A program made the position numbers and the translations under genes. Positions 1 through 9,215 of a stretch of DNA of 64,000 nt are shown piece after piece. This stretch comes from Gymnopus androsaceus JB14. Lineage: Eukaryota > Basidiomycota > Agaricomycetes > Agaricales > Omphalotaceae. Position 1 is the stretch's first letter. Each line of letters begins with the position of its first letter. The DNA lies in contig ML769627.1 in the NCBI GenBank assembly GCA_009733575.1, positions 1 through 64,000 on the forward strand, in the 5' to 3' direction. A model generated the notes under the pieces. It was given only the letters and a program-made list of their open reading frames with translations, made no database searches and had not been told where the DNA came from.

Positions 1-443
1 AAAACTTCCCGCCAACTTTTGCTTCCGTTTTACCAAGCCTTCTATCGAGGTCCGACACTTTCACCAACCTCATAGAAGGCGGGTCACCAAGCTAGTATGA
101 CCCTTGAACCCGACTTTTGGTAATGGTAAGCCAAACCGATTCCCAAAAAATCTTGAATTGGAACGGCAAGTTTTGGCAAAGTAGATGTATATTTGCGGTG
201 GAAAACACAGTATATATATCACTGAAGCAAGATTTAAAAAGCTTCCATGGATAGAATGAACATTTATACACACTTTAGAGTCCTCTAATGCATAAAATTA
301 CAGAGCCAAGTTACTAACGGCGAGACTAAAAAGTAGCTGAGGAGTCGGAGTCAGAGTAGCAAGAATGCAATGGAGTAACATTCAAAGATGAGCTGACACG
401 GCGGCAATCCGGAGTGACCGGCGGTGAACTCGTTTGACGCTCG
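1..443. other. no recognised feature
   Basis: I see no convincing coding frame, LTR end or repeat unit here. The short minus-strand open frame at 70-273 has no recognisable motif and no protein-like composition. Confidence 0.5.
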
Positions 444-923
444 TCAGGTGCTCACAATCCTGGGTTGTCTATGAACAATAGGGTTGTTGAATAGAATTAT
501 CCGGTTATCAACCATAAAGTCTCCAGGGACACTGTCAATCAATGCTTGACTGGAATATCCAGCAAGGGCATCATTGGATTGGGATTGTTGGACAGGAGAG
601 ATTTGATTAACTACTGGAGGATCCGGAGCAGTGAAGCTATGATTTGCATTCCGATGCAGTGCCTTGACATACTTCAACTTCTGTGGGGTGGTTGGAGGGG
701 GAGTGTGAGTATTGAGATTGATCCCAAGCCAAACCTTGCCATCATCATATGTTTCTGGCGTATCGGGAGTTGCATCAATTCCCAACCAAACTTCACCATC
801 ACCATGCACATCCTTGTTCTCTGGAGGTGGGGAAGGGATATCTCTAGCTTTTGGAAGGTGAGAGATAGGTGGATAAATCTGTTCCGAGTCTTGTTTCTGT
901 GATGAACATTCCAGTCTACCACT
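444..923 (-). CDS. unassigned open frame, possible 3' exon
   Basis: The minus-strand frame is open from just inside the TGA at 926-924 down to a stop at 444. The first ATG is at 809, but the protein-like Pro/Ser-rich text continues upstream of it, so this may be a last exon entered by splicing. It contains an internal repeat: a GEVWLGI-type segment followed by Thr/Pro-rich spacer occurs twice (second time as GKVWLGI), then a basic stretch (LKYVKALHR) and a Gln/Ser-rich tail. I do not recognise the family. It ends next to the foldback element at 949, which may have cut off the 5' part of the gene. It could equally be transposon-derived. Confidence 0.3.
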   Translation of the reverse strand, partial: SGRLECSSQKQDSEQIYPPISHLPKARDIPSPPPENKDVHGDGEVWLGIDATPDTPETYDDGKVWLGINLNTHTPPPTTPQKLKYVKALHRNANHSFTAPDPPVVNQISPVQQSQSNDALAGYSSQALIDSVPGDFMVDNRIILFNNPIVHRQPRIVST

Positions 924-1034
924 TCAGGCTGCCCCATTTTATATCTTCTTAGATAGTCCAAAGTGTAACAATCCAGTAACTAATATGATCAAAATCCACA
1001 GGAAATCCAGGGGCCCCACCTGGAATCCATACAG

Positions 1035-1557
1035 CTAGGACCTCTGGCACCCTTTGGATATGGATTCCATGCACTAGTAAATATAGTAGTGTATGGATTC
1101 CATGCATGTTGCATGGAATCCATGCACTAGTTAAAATAGTAGTGTATGGATTCCATGCATGTCGCATGGAATCCATGCACTAGTAAAAATAGTAGTGTAT
1201 GGATTCCATATGTGTTGCATGATGTGTAATATATGATCCATGCACTAGTAAAATATAGGTAGTGTATGGATTCCATGCATGTCTGCATGGAATCGAATCT
1301 GCATGCGCACTAGTAAAAATAGTAGTGTATGGATTACTGTCATGATCATCTAAAATATAGTGTATGATCCATGCATGTCGCATGGAATCCATGCACTAGT
1401 AAAAATAGTAGTGTATGGAATCCATGCATGTTGCATGGAATCCATGCACTAGTAAAAATAGTCATGTATGGATTCCATGCATGTTGCATGGAATCCATGC
1501 ACTAGTAAAAATAGTAGTGTATGGATTCCATGCATGTCACATGGAATCCATGCACTT
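1035..1557 (+). repeat. hairpin minisatellite, left block (about 9-10 units)
   Basis: Unit of about 54 bp. Each unit holds the inverted pair ATGGATTCCATGC ... GCATGGAATCCAT separated by a few bases, followed by a linker of the type ACTAGTAAAAATAGTAGTGT, so each unit can fold into its own 13-bp stem. Units differ by point changes and some have internal deletions (1200-1370). Confidence 0.85.
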
Positions 1558-1719
1558 GTCACCTGATATTACCTCTTGATGGTAACATTACATACAATTG
1601 ATAGGATTATCTCTGCTATGTAAAGATAGTGTTAAGAGCAATAGAATAGATATAGCGAGATACCTGTAAAGTACTAGTAAATTTACTAATGAGTTCATTG
1701 AGGGTAAGACTTGCTGCGT

Positions 1720-1732
1720 GGGTTCGAACCCC
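1720..1732 (+). promoter_or_regulatory. pol III B-box-like motif
   Basis: GGGTTCGAACCCC resembles the tRNA B box (GGTTCGANTCC). A mirrored version (GGGTTTGAACCCC on the minus strand) lies at 3524-3536 in the other arm. I could not find a convincing A box, so this could be a tRNA-derived remnant or chance. Confidence 0.3.
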
Positions 1733-2265
1733 AGTAGTAATAGATAATTTATATAGGTACGTGAAGATGCCTTCGGATCCCGGAAATCATGACCGACTCC
1801 CTGCCGAAGTCATCAACGTCACTACCAGTCATATGCATATGCCTCCCACTCATTGATCCCACCTCCCTGCTCTCTCCCCGCCTCCCGCCTCCCTGCCCAT
1901 TAACCAGATTTTTATTTTATTTACTTTAAAAATTAGATACACTGTAAGATATATATATCGTAATGTCTATCAAGTTAATGAATAGTCCACATAACCCAAC
2001 TACAAGCCATGAGATACACGGTTATACAAAAAAAAAAACTTCGACCAACATGATAATAAAGATCCGCAACATGATAATATATGTTATATATGTAATCTTG
2101 ACGCAGGAACTCAATTTATAAACATTTTTTGTTGCTGAAATGAACGTTCGACGATGTCCGGAAATGCGGTCCGTTGGCACTAAGCCGGCGCTTAGCTCGT
2201 GCTCATCGTTCGAAGTGATGAGTTCAAGCGGTCAGATGAGGCTGGATATCTCTCGGAACCATCGG

Positions 2266-3000
2266 TAATCAATATGCGCAGTGTACCCCACCTTCTGCGC
2301 ATTTTGGAATATCAGCTCAACCATTCACGCCATTGCTATTCTACGATATGTCATCTAGACACTGAGCTCATTGTATGAACAATGGGCTTGAGGGAGGAGG
2401 TGAAATAGGTGACATCCCAAACCTAGGTAGCATACTATATACATGTATTACTATCATATGTGGTAAAATAACATCAAAAGAATGTAAGTCAAGGTTGTAT
2501 ATTATGTTGAGGTAGGTTTGATGACGGATGCAGTATCTGTAAGGCCTCAGCCCGACTTAGTTCCAACAAGTACGAGTAGACCTCTTTCTATTCTTGGAAT
2601 AGTCGAATAAACGAGGTACGGCGTACGTGGTGGAGGTAATAAGTCCAGTCCAAGCTAATATAAAAGTAAATAACGTAGTGGGTATAAGAGTCCGTTGGGA
2701 TGTAGATAAGATATACCTGATCTGAGCCATATCTGTTACAGCATCCGAACTGCAATGAAACTTGATACAATGCCTTTAAGTATTCCAGTAAGCCCAATTT
2801 CATAGTATATGAGTCTATTGCATTGCTGGATCACAATATCAGAGTTTTACATTACAAAACCTTCTGGTTCCTCCTTGAGTCCGCTGTTTCTCGGGTTTTG
2901 AGAGGAACCAGCCCACAAAACGATGAATTTCACATTCATTCACCATTAAATATATACGGTAACACCCGGTGTACCTATGGGGAACAGTATAAGTGCATTT
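2266..3000. other. unique centre of foldback element
   Basis: This stretch has no inverted partner. The short open frames at 2588-2803 and 2823-3074 show no recognisable motif, and the second lies partly inside the repeat arm. No transposase signature is visible. Confidence 0.5.
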
Positions 3001-4662
3001 CCGATGGTTCCGAGAGATATCCAGCCTCATCTGACCGCTCGAACTCATTGTTTCAAACGATGAGCATGAGCTAAGCGCTGGCTTAGTGCCAACGGACCGC
3101 ATTTCCGGACATTGTCAAACGTTCATTGTAGCAAAAACGAGTGTTTATAAATTGATTTCCTGTGTCGAGAATACATATATAACATATATTATCATGTTGC
3201 GGAGCTTTATAATCATGTTGGTCGAAGTTTTTTTTTTTGTATAACCATGTATCTCATGGCTTGTAGTTGGGTTATGTGGGCTATTCATTAACTCGATAGA
3301 CATTACTATATATATATCTTACAGTGTATCTAATTTTTAAAGTAAACAAAATAAAAATCTGGTTAATGGGCGGGAGGCGGGAGGCGGGGAGAGAGGGATC
3401 AATGAGCGGGAGGCATATGCATATGATTGGTAGTGACATTGATTGACTTTGGCAGGGAGTCGGTCATGATTTCCGGGATCCGAAGGCATCTTCACGTACC
3501 TATATAAATTATCTATCACTACTGGGGTTCAAACCCACGCACCTAGTCTTACCCTCAGTGAACTCATTAGTAAATTTACTAATGTTGCATGGATTCTACA
3601 CTACTATTTTTACTAGTGCATGGATTCCATGCGACATGCATGGAATCCATACACTACTATTTTTACTAGTGCATAGATTCCATGCGACATGCATGGAATC
3701 CATACACTACTATTTTTACTAGTGCATGGATTCCATGCAACATGCATGGATTCCATACACTATTAATTTTACGAGTGCATGGATTCCATGCAACAGGTAT
3801 GGAATCCGTACACTACTATTTTTACGAGTGCATGGATTCCATGCAACACGTATGGAATCCATACACTACTATTTTTACTAGTGCATGGATTCCATGTGAC
3901 ATGCATGGAATCCATACACTACTATTTTTACTAGCGCATGGATTCCATGCGACATGCATGGAATCCATACACTACTATTTTTACTAGTGCATGGATTCCA
4001 TGCGACATGCATGGAATCCATACACCACTATTTTTACTAGTGCATGGATTCTATGCGACATGCATGGAATCCATACACTACTATTTTTACTAGTGCATGG
4101 ATTCCATGCGACATGCATGGAATCCATACACTACTATTTTTACAAGTGCATGGATTCCATGCAACAGGTATGGAATCCATACACTACTATTTTTACTAGT
4201 GCATGGATTCCATGCGACATGTATGGAATCCATACACTACTATTTTTACTAGTGCATGGATTCCATGCAACATGCATGGAATCCATACACTACTATTCTT
4301 ACTAGTGCATGGATTCCATGCAACATGCATGGATTCCATACACTACTATTCTTACTAGTGCATGGATTCCATGCAACATGCATGGAATCCATATGCTACT
4401 ATTTTTACTAGTGCATGGATTCCATGCAACATGTATGGAATCCATGCACTACTATATTTACTAGTGCATGGAATCCATGCAACATGTATGGAATCCATAC
4501 ACTACTATATTTACTAGTGCATGGAATCCATATCCAAAGGGTGCCAGAGGTCCTAGCCATATGGATTCCAGGCAGGGCGTATGGATTCCAGGCGGGGCCC
4601 CTGGATTTCCTGTGGATTTTGATCATATTAAATACTGGATTGTTACACTTTGGACTATCTAA
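3001..4662 (-). repeat. right inverted arm of foldback element
   Basis: This is the inverted counterpart of 949-2265. The minisatellite block is longer here (about 3580-4530) and follows directly after the segment TTAGTAAATTTACTAATG, without the extra 120 bp of the left arm. Confidence 0.75.
3580..4530 (-). repeat. hairpin minisatellite, right block (about 17 units)
   Basis: These are the same roughly 54-bp units as 1035-1557, inverted, and more regular. Alternative unit cores (GCGACATGC, GCAACATGC, GCAACAGGT) change the loop but keep the 13-bp stem. Open frames over this block (3682-3987, 3991-4305, 4415-4666) are repeat translations, not genes. Confidence 0.85.
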
Positions 4663-4714
4663 CTAGTTACTTTTCCTGGTATACTGGAATGAGTATACCA
4701 GGAAAAGTAACTAG
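4663..4714. repeat. perfect palindromic junction between two inverted element ends
   Basis: A 22-bp arm at 4663-4684 (CTAGTTACTTTTCCTGGTAT plus AC) is exactly complementary to 4693-4714, with an 8-nt centre TGGAATGA. Beyond it the element end itself runs out in both directions, so the symmetry extends well past 100 bp. Confidence 0.9.
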
Positions 4715-4862
4715 TTAGATAGTCCAAAGTGTAACAATCCAGTATTTAATATGATCAAAATCCACGGGAAACCCAGGGGCCCCGCCTGGATTCCATGCAC
4801 TAGTAAATATAGCAGTGTATGGATTCCATGTACAAGTAAATATAGTAGTGCATGCGAAGTAT
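4715..4862 (+). repeat. third, truncated inverted copy of the foldback end
   Basis: It starts with the same TTAGATAGTCCAAAGTGTAA end, runs through the GGCCCC block and enters two shortened minisatellite units before similarity stops near 4862. It is head-to-head with the right end of the main element. Confidence 0.8.
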
Positions 4863-5387
4863 AGTAATTGTCACGTGACACTGTCACACAGTACAAATTG
4901 AAATTTGTGAAATCACGATTGATAGTTACAGTGATGACTTTCTCATCTACACCCAGCAACCTACCTCTGCTGATCCCATCAGCCTGCATGTGACACTGTC
5001 ACACAAACTACAAATTAAACTTTTGATTGCAATGAGGATGAATTCCAGAAGGAGAGTTATGGTGATGCGACTGCCGTGCATATAAAATGCATATAGTGCA
5101 TATATGCGTCAATATATGCATTGATATTGTCTCGGGTACTGCTAAAAACAAAGGTGCTTCACAGCAAGAGACAAGCAATGTCTATAACATGTATATTATC
5201 CAAGTGCTTTCCATCGAAACGGGAGTATAAACGGGCCTCGAGATTTGGCTTAGAGAGCCTAAGATCCCTTCATGGCGGTCAAAGCGTAACTTATTGATGG
5301 GATCAAACAAGACTTAGGGAGGTGAAAAGGGGTTTCCTGGAGTTGTTTCAAGCCACGGAGATCCAATGGAAGTGCAGACAAGTCCGA
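4863..5387. other. no gene; two copies of a short dyad
   Basis: The 13-bp dyad GTGACACTGTCAC occurs at 4875-4887 and 4990-5002, each followed by a CACAnnnTACAAATT-like string. No gene or LTR end is recognised up to the 5' LTR at 5388. Confidence 0.5.
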
Positions 5388-6320
5388 TGATACGCCAATT
5401 TTTCGGCTAAAGCTAGAACTGCGCAGAACCAATAATCCTAGGTTCTGTTAGTAACAAAACATGGTCAATAAGAGAACTGTAGTGAGCCCAAGCTGATAGT
5501 TAAAATCTACCGAGGACCTATTCTACCCAAGAGGTTGCAGAGTAACAGTACGCGCAATGGTACCATACTCAACTTTGTGAATGCGCCTCAATCAAAGTCC
5601 TATGCGCAGTATGGTGTAGCGAGGCGGGCTTGTTGGATAACAAGTTGCTGACCAAGGCAGATAAACGAGCCCATATACCAGTTATACTAGGCTAGGTCAT
5701 CGAAGGATATACCCAAGGGATCGAAGTCTTAACAAGGCATTGCTTCTGCGATCAGCTCACTGAGGAGTCTAAACAACACTCAAGTTTATTAAACGAAGCA
5801 AGGTGGACCGAGATGAGGAAGTACCCTAACATGTGCCCTCAAAGTTGACGCTCGCTGGAAAGCGCCCAGGCAGATAGCCGCGGCAGTCCAACGCGGCCAC
5901 ATGACCCACTTGCTGTAGCTACTTCTAGAGCATGGAAGGACCAAGGAGTGTTTCTATCCGAGCCTCAGCATTTTACCAAGATCCATATGCTACCAGACAT
6001 CTAGACTCGAGACCGCGCGAACTAGGGATAATAACCAGTCTCCCATTGGCAAGGAAAAACATAGAAATACTTCCGAGGGCTGTTCTGCTAAAGGAACTGG
6101 CGAGCCTTGTAAAAAGGCAAATGACTCGAGTCGATTCGGACCAAAATCCCAAAAGTCGACCCAATTGAGGAAGACAAACGAACGAGGCAGGAAAACGTCG
6201 AGGCAAAACCATAGTATACACGCATATATGGACATTATTTATCTTTTCTATTTTACTTACTCTGTTTCATCCTATCTTGCTCAGTTTCTCTCATTTTCCT
6301 ATTTTTCATATATCTCACTC

Positions 6321-6331
6321 AGTAATAAGGG
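6321..6331 (+). promoter_or_regulatory. damaged TATA box in 5' LTR
   Basis: The 3' LTR (25709-25716) and the old LTR at 52890 read TATATAAGGG here. The 5' LTR reads AGTAATAAGG, one T short, so the LTR that would drive this copy has lost its canonical TATA string. Confidence 0.6.
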
Positions 6332-6840
6332 TAGCTATTCTATCTCGGAATAACAAGTTAGACTTGATACCTGAAACGCAGTTCTATCTTAGGACCTGTA
6401 GTGATTCGTACATGCTCAGACGTGTCTGCATTGTCCTCTGCAACCTTTGAAACGGGTGGCCTTCTTGTAACCTCAATAATACTGAGGCAATTCATTCTAC
6501 TTCCTGGCTATTAAGTTGAGCATTCCTGGTTTTCATCTCGAAGAGAGGTCACATCAGTCTTAGGACCGCAGGTGGAGCCTAACGTGCACACCTTGACGAG
6601 CCCGTTGTTGATTAGGAAAGGTCTTGGACCCAAGTGTTGGCTTGGTCTAGTTTTAGGGAGGAAGCTTCTTGGAGTGTTACCTAGCTTTACCAACAGATTC
6701 TACCCCTTGCCCGCTCTTTGCTGAGTGTGTTAAAAACGCCTACTCAAGTGACTTGCGCGGCAGTCATATAAGCTTGTTAGGTAACTCGCGGGAATCCCTG
6801 AGAGTTGGAGTATCATTGTGCAGCGACGTAAAGGCTCCCA

Positions 6841-6952
6841 GATACGCAAAGTTGTTTGTTGAGTTGGCGTACTTGACCCATGCTTTGGTGTTTCACCGCG
6901 GATACGCAAAGTTGTTTGTTGAGTCGGCGTACTTGACCCGTGCTTTGGTGTT
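6841..6952 (+). repeat. 60-bp tandem duplication inside LTR
   Basis: The block beginning GATACGCAAAGTTGTTTGTT occurs at 6841 and again at 6901. The decayed LTR near 53405-53515 also has two units, while the 3' LTR near 26229 has one. Confidence 0.85.
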
Positions 6953-7211
6953 TGCTTTCCCCTCGATTAGTTCAGCGCGTTGTCGTACGTTAGTTGGCTT
7001 TTCAAAAACCTCCCTCCAAATATAAAACCTTGTTCATTGCGCACTATCTGTGTCAACTGTCAAGTGCTTTTCTCTTCGAATCAATTACTAGTCGAGGGAA
7101 CCTTTGACAACCTCCTTCCTCGCATTAAATTAAACCTTTTGGATTGTATCTGATTGGGGTGATTGTTGTTTGGTTCGGTTTTCATACCTAGCACAAATCT
7201 AACTCATCATC

Positions 7212-7229
7212 TGGAGCCCACCGCGAGGG
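7212..7229 (+). other. candidate primer-binding site
   Basis: TGGAGCCCACCGCGAGGG starts two bases after the LTR end, the usual position and 5'-TGG start of a tRNA-complementary site. The matching tRNA cannot be named without a tRNA set from the same genome. Confidence 0.55.
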
Positions 7230-7411
7230 AAGCTACTTTTGATTGAAAAATTATTAAGCACAAGTAACTGTTGATCAGTCAGTCAGTGCACTAAAAAGGA
7301 TTCGCCGTTGCAGTCAAAATTCCTGGCTCATCGCATAATCCACCAGCTGGAGAAGTACACGAACTCCAGCGAACAGCCACTACCGCCGATAGAAAATCCC
7401 ATGCGCTACTG

Positions 7412-9215
7412 AAAAGGAAGCCAAAGGTACCTTCGTACCCACAGCCACCCTATCCACAGACGCCCGAGGACAGAACTACAGCGAGAGTAGCACCGCGAGC
7501 TCCTCGTTCAACTAGAACTTTGCTGTCAACTAGACCTTCACCTGTACCCGAGGAAGAGCGTAACAGCCCATCCTTAGTGACTATAGAGGAAGTTCTTGCT
7601 AGCCGAGCAGAATCATCTACGAGTTCAGCCCCGCGTTCACCAAAAGGGAATTCATCTCGGAATAGATTATCAGACGAATTGTCAGACAATGAAGAGTTTC
7701 AGACACCTATCATCGAGACAAGACCCACCGAGCAAGTCCCACAAAGACAAACTCAAACCCCACAAGCTACAAGAATGTCTATACCTATGACAATCAGTAA
7801 CATTAAAGTTCAGCTCACGCCGGGAGCCTGTGCTTGAACTTCAAAATGACAAGCTCCCGAAGCATTCATAAAAAGGCCCCGCCTGAGTTCAACGGTGATA
7901 AACCCGAGAATTTGTTGGCATGGCTAGCCGCTTGCGAAGCACTCCTTGTGTTGAATAAAATCACGGAGGATACCGCTAAAGAAGTTCCTTGCTGTGAGTT
8001 GGATGTCATACGCGACACAGCTCGAATGGAAGGACAATCCTATCAGTGACTAGTGCAACAACTACATGGGAAGACTTCCAACAAATGTTGAAGAAAGGCT
8101 ACCCTGAGACTGCGAGTGAAGAAATAGGATCGAAACAGAGAATCGAGAAGTTAGTAAAGAGTGTTGGAACCATATATAGGAACGAGTTGCAGAAGATCCA
8201 GAAGTTCATAAGGGCTTTCAGTATCGAAGCAAATAAACTCATGAGTGGACCTCAGCCTGTACTCTCGAATAACGAGGCAGTACGATGGTTCCTCACGGCG
8301 TTCGATGGTTCTTTCGTGAATACTATTCTCGACAAAGCTGAAGTAGATCCGAAGAATAAGGTTGATCGAAGAGAAGATGATCCTTTCACTTTGAAGGAAA
8401 TCATTGAATCTGCCGAAAAACAAGCAAGATTGTGGAAGGGTTATTCTACGTCGTTGATCTCGACAAGCGAACCTGCTGTCGCGGCCACGGTGTACAACCC
8501 TGACGTAGTCACAGGGAATGCAAAGGTCAAAGGAGAACCTGACGATGAATGGGGGAGGAAAGTCTCTCTTTCGAAGGATCGTCACGACGTGGAAATAAAA
8601 CACCATGATCAAAAGCTCTCCGCGATCGAGCAATCTCTGGCAGCGTTAAAAAATAGCGTCGAGTCGATAGCTAGAGGAGCACCCAGTTCATCACGGGCGC
8701 CCTCCTACCCACAGCAATCCTCGTCTAGCTCTTACTTACCGCGGCCAACTAGCAAACCATCATCGTTTACTCCGGCTAAGTCTACGGCTATTGGAGACAT
8801 GATGTGTTACTTCTGTCGAGAAAAGGGGCATGGAGTCAGGACGTGTCCGAGCATTGAAGATCTAAAGTCCAAGGGAATTCTAGTCATGAAAGATGGCACG
8901 AATCAGATGATGCTCAAGGATGGAGGATATATGCCTCGGGACGACGACGAAATGTCGCGGAAGGACAAAGTCCTTCAAATCGCCAGACAGAGAGGGTGGA
9001 TGGTCGAAGACCAGTCTAGTTACTTCTTTGAAGAACCAGACAATCCGCTTCCCGAGGAAGTATTTTATCAGGAGCCTGCTGAAGGTTCTCAAGGCGTTAA
9101 CCTGGACGCCTTCAGTAAGCACCTGTTTAATTTCTTCCTGAACAAATCCGAGAGTGAAGAGAATGATAAAATGATTGGGAAAGATGCGGCTGACGCTTGG
9201 TCGAAAAACTACTAA
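7412..9215 (+). pseudogene. gag of giant element, frame-broken
   Basis: Three overlapping frames read as one Gag protein. 7412-7837 is a Pro/Ser/Thr-rich, probably disordered N-terminus. 7834-8049 has the Gag-type core (PPEFNGDKPENLLAWLAACE). 8046-9215 continues the core (TTTWEDFQQMLKKGYPE), then a charged linker and a CCHC zinc knuckle C-x2-C-x4-H-x4-C at residues 254-267 of that segment (CYFCREKGHGVRTC), which would bind RNA. Frame changes near 7835 and 8045 look like single indels. The first codon of the 8046 frame is GTG, so it is no independent start. The C-terminus overlaps the pol frame by 19 bases. Confidence 0.75.

Larger units (their letters stand above)
949..2265 (+). repeat. left inverted arm of foldback element
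   Basis: It pairs with 3001-4662. Order inward: terminal block (949-1034), minisatellite (1035-1557), about 120 bp with no counterpart in the other arm (1558-1678), then sequence mirrored at 3001-3575. Similarity stops just after ACCATCGG near 2265. Confidence 0.7.
949..4662. mobile_element. giant foldback (long-TIR) element, about 3.7 kb
   Basis: The two ends are inverted copies: TTAGATAGTCCAAAGTGTAA reads in from 949 and its complement reads out to 4662. Inverted similarity continues inward for more than 1 kb on each side, through the GGCCCC-rich subterminal block, a hairpin minisatellite, a segment near 1700-1800 matching 3480-3560, and a segment at about 2150-2265 matching 3001-3115. The arms flank a unique centre of about 0.7 kb. 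I see no transposase; open frames here are translations of the minisatellite. The organisation matches foldback-type non-autonomous elements by architecture only. No clear target duplication was found (left flank ATCTTC, right flank CTAGTT). Confidence 0.75.
5388..7209 (+). repeat. 5' LTR of giant element
   Basis: It matches 24792-26535 along its length. Ends are TGAT...ATCA, short inverted termini typical of LTRs. Differences from the 3' LTR include scattered transitions, a damaged TATA box (6321-6331), a 60-bp tandem duplication (6841-6952) single-copy in the 3' LTR, and about 16 bp near 5775 missing from the 3' LTR. Open frames inside it (5932-6168, 6669-7025) are also present in the other LTRs and look like chance frames. 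Confidence 0.92.

Noticed and set aside
1720..1732. A complete tRNA gene
   Set aside because: Only a B-box/T-loop-like string is present; no acceptor or anticodon arms fit around it.
3682..4305. Open frames of 101-104 residues with repeats of the type WNPYTTIFTSA
   Set aside because: They are translations of the hairpin minisatellite, open because the unit length is a multiple of three; similar frames appear on both strands.
5383..5387. Target-site duplication of the giant element
   Set aside because: TCCGA at the left and ATGGA at the right do not match.
5932..7025. Frames inside the 5' LTR and their equivalents in the 3' LTR
   Set aside because: They overlap on both strands, are not preserved in the decayed LTR and carry no motif.
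8151..8633. 160-residue minus-strand frame within gag
   Set aside because: Shadow of the gag frame; no motif, and the plus strand codes for a recognisable Gag.
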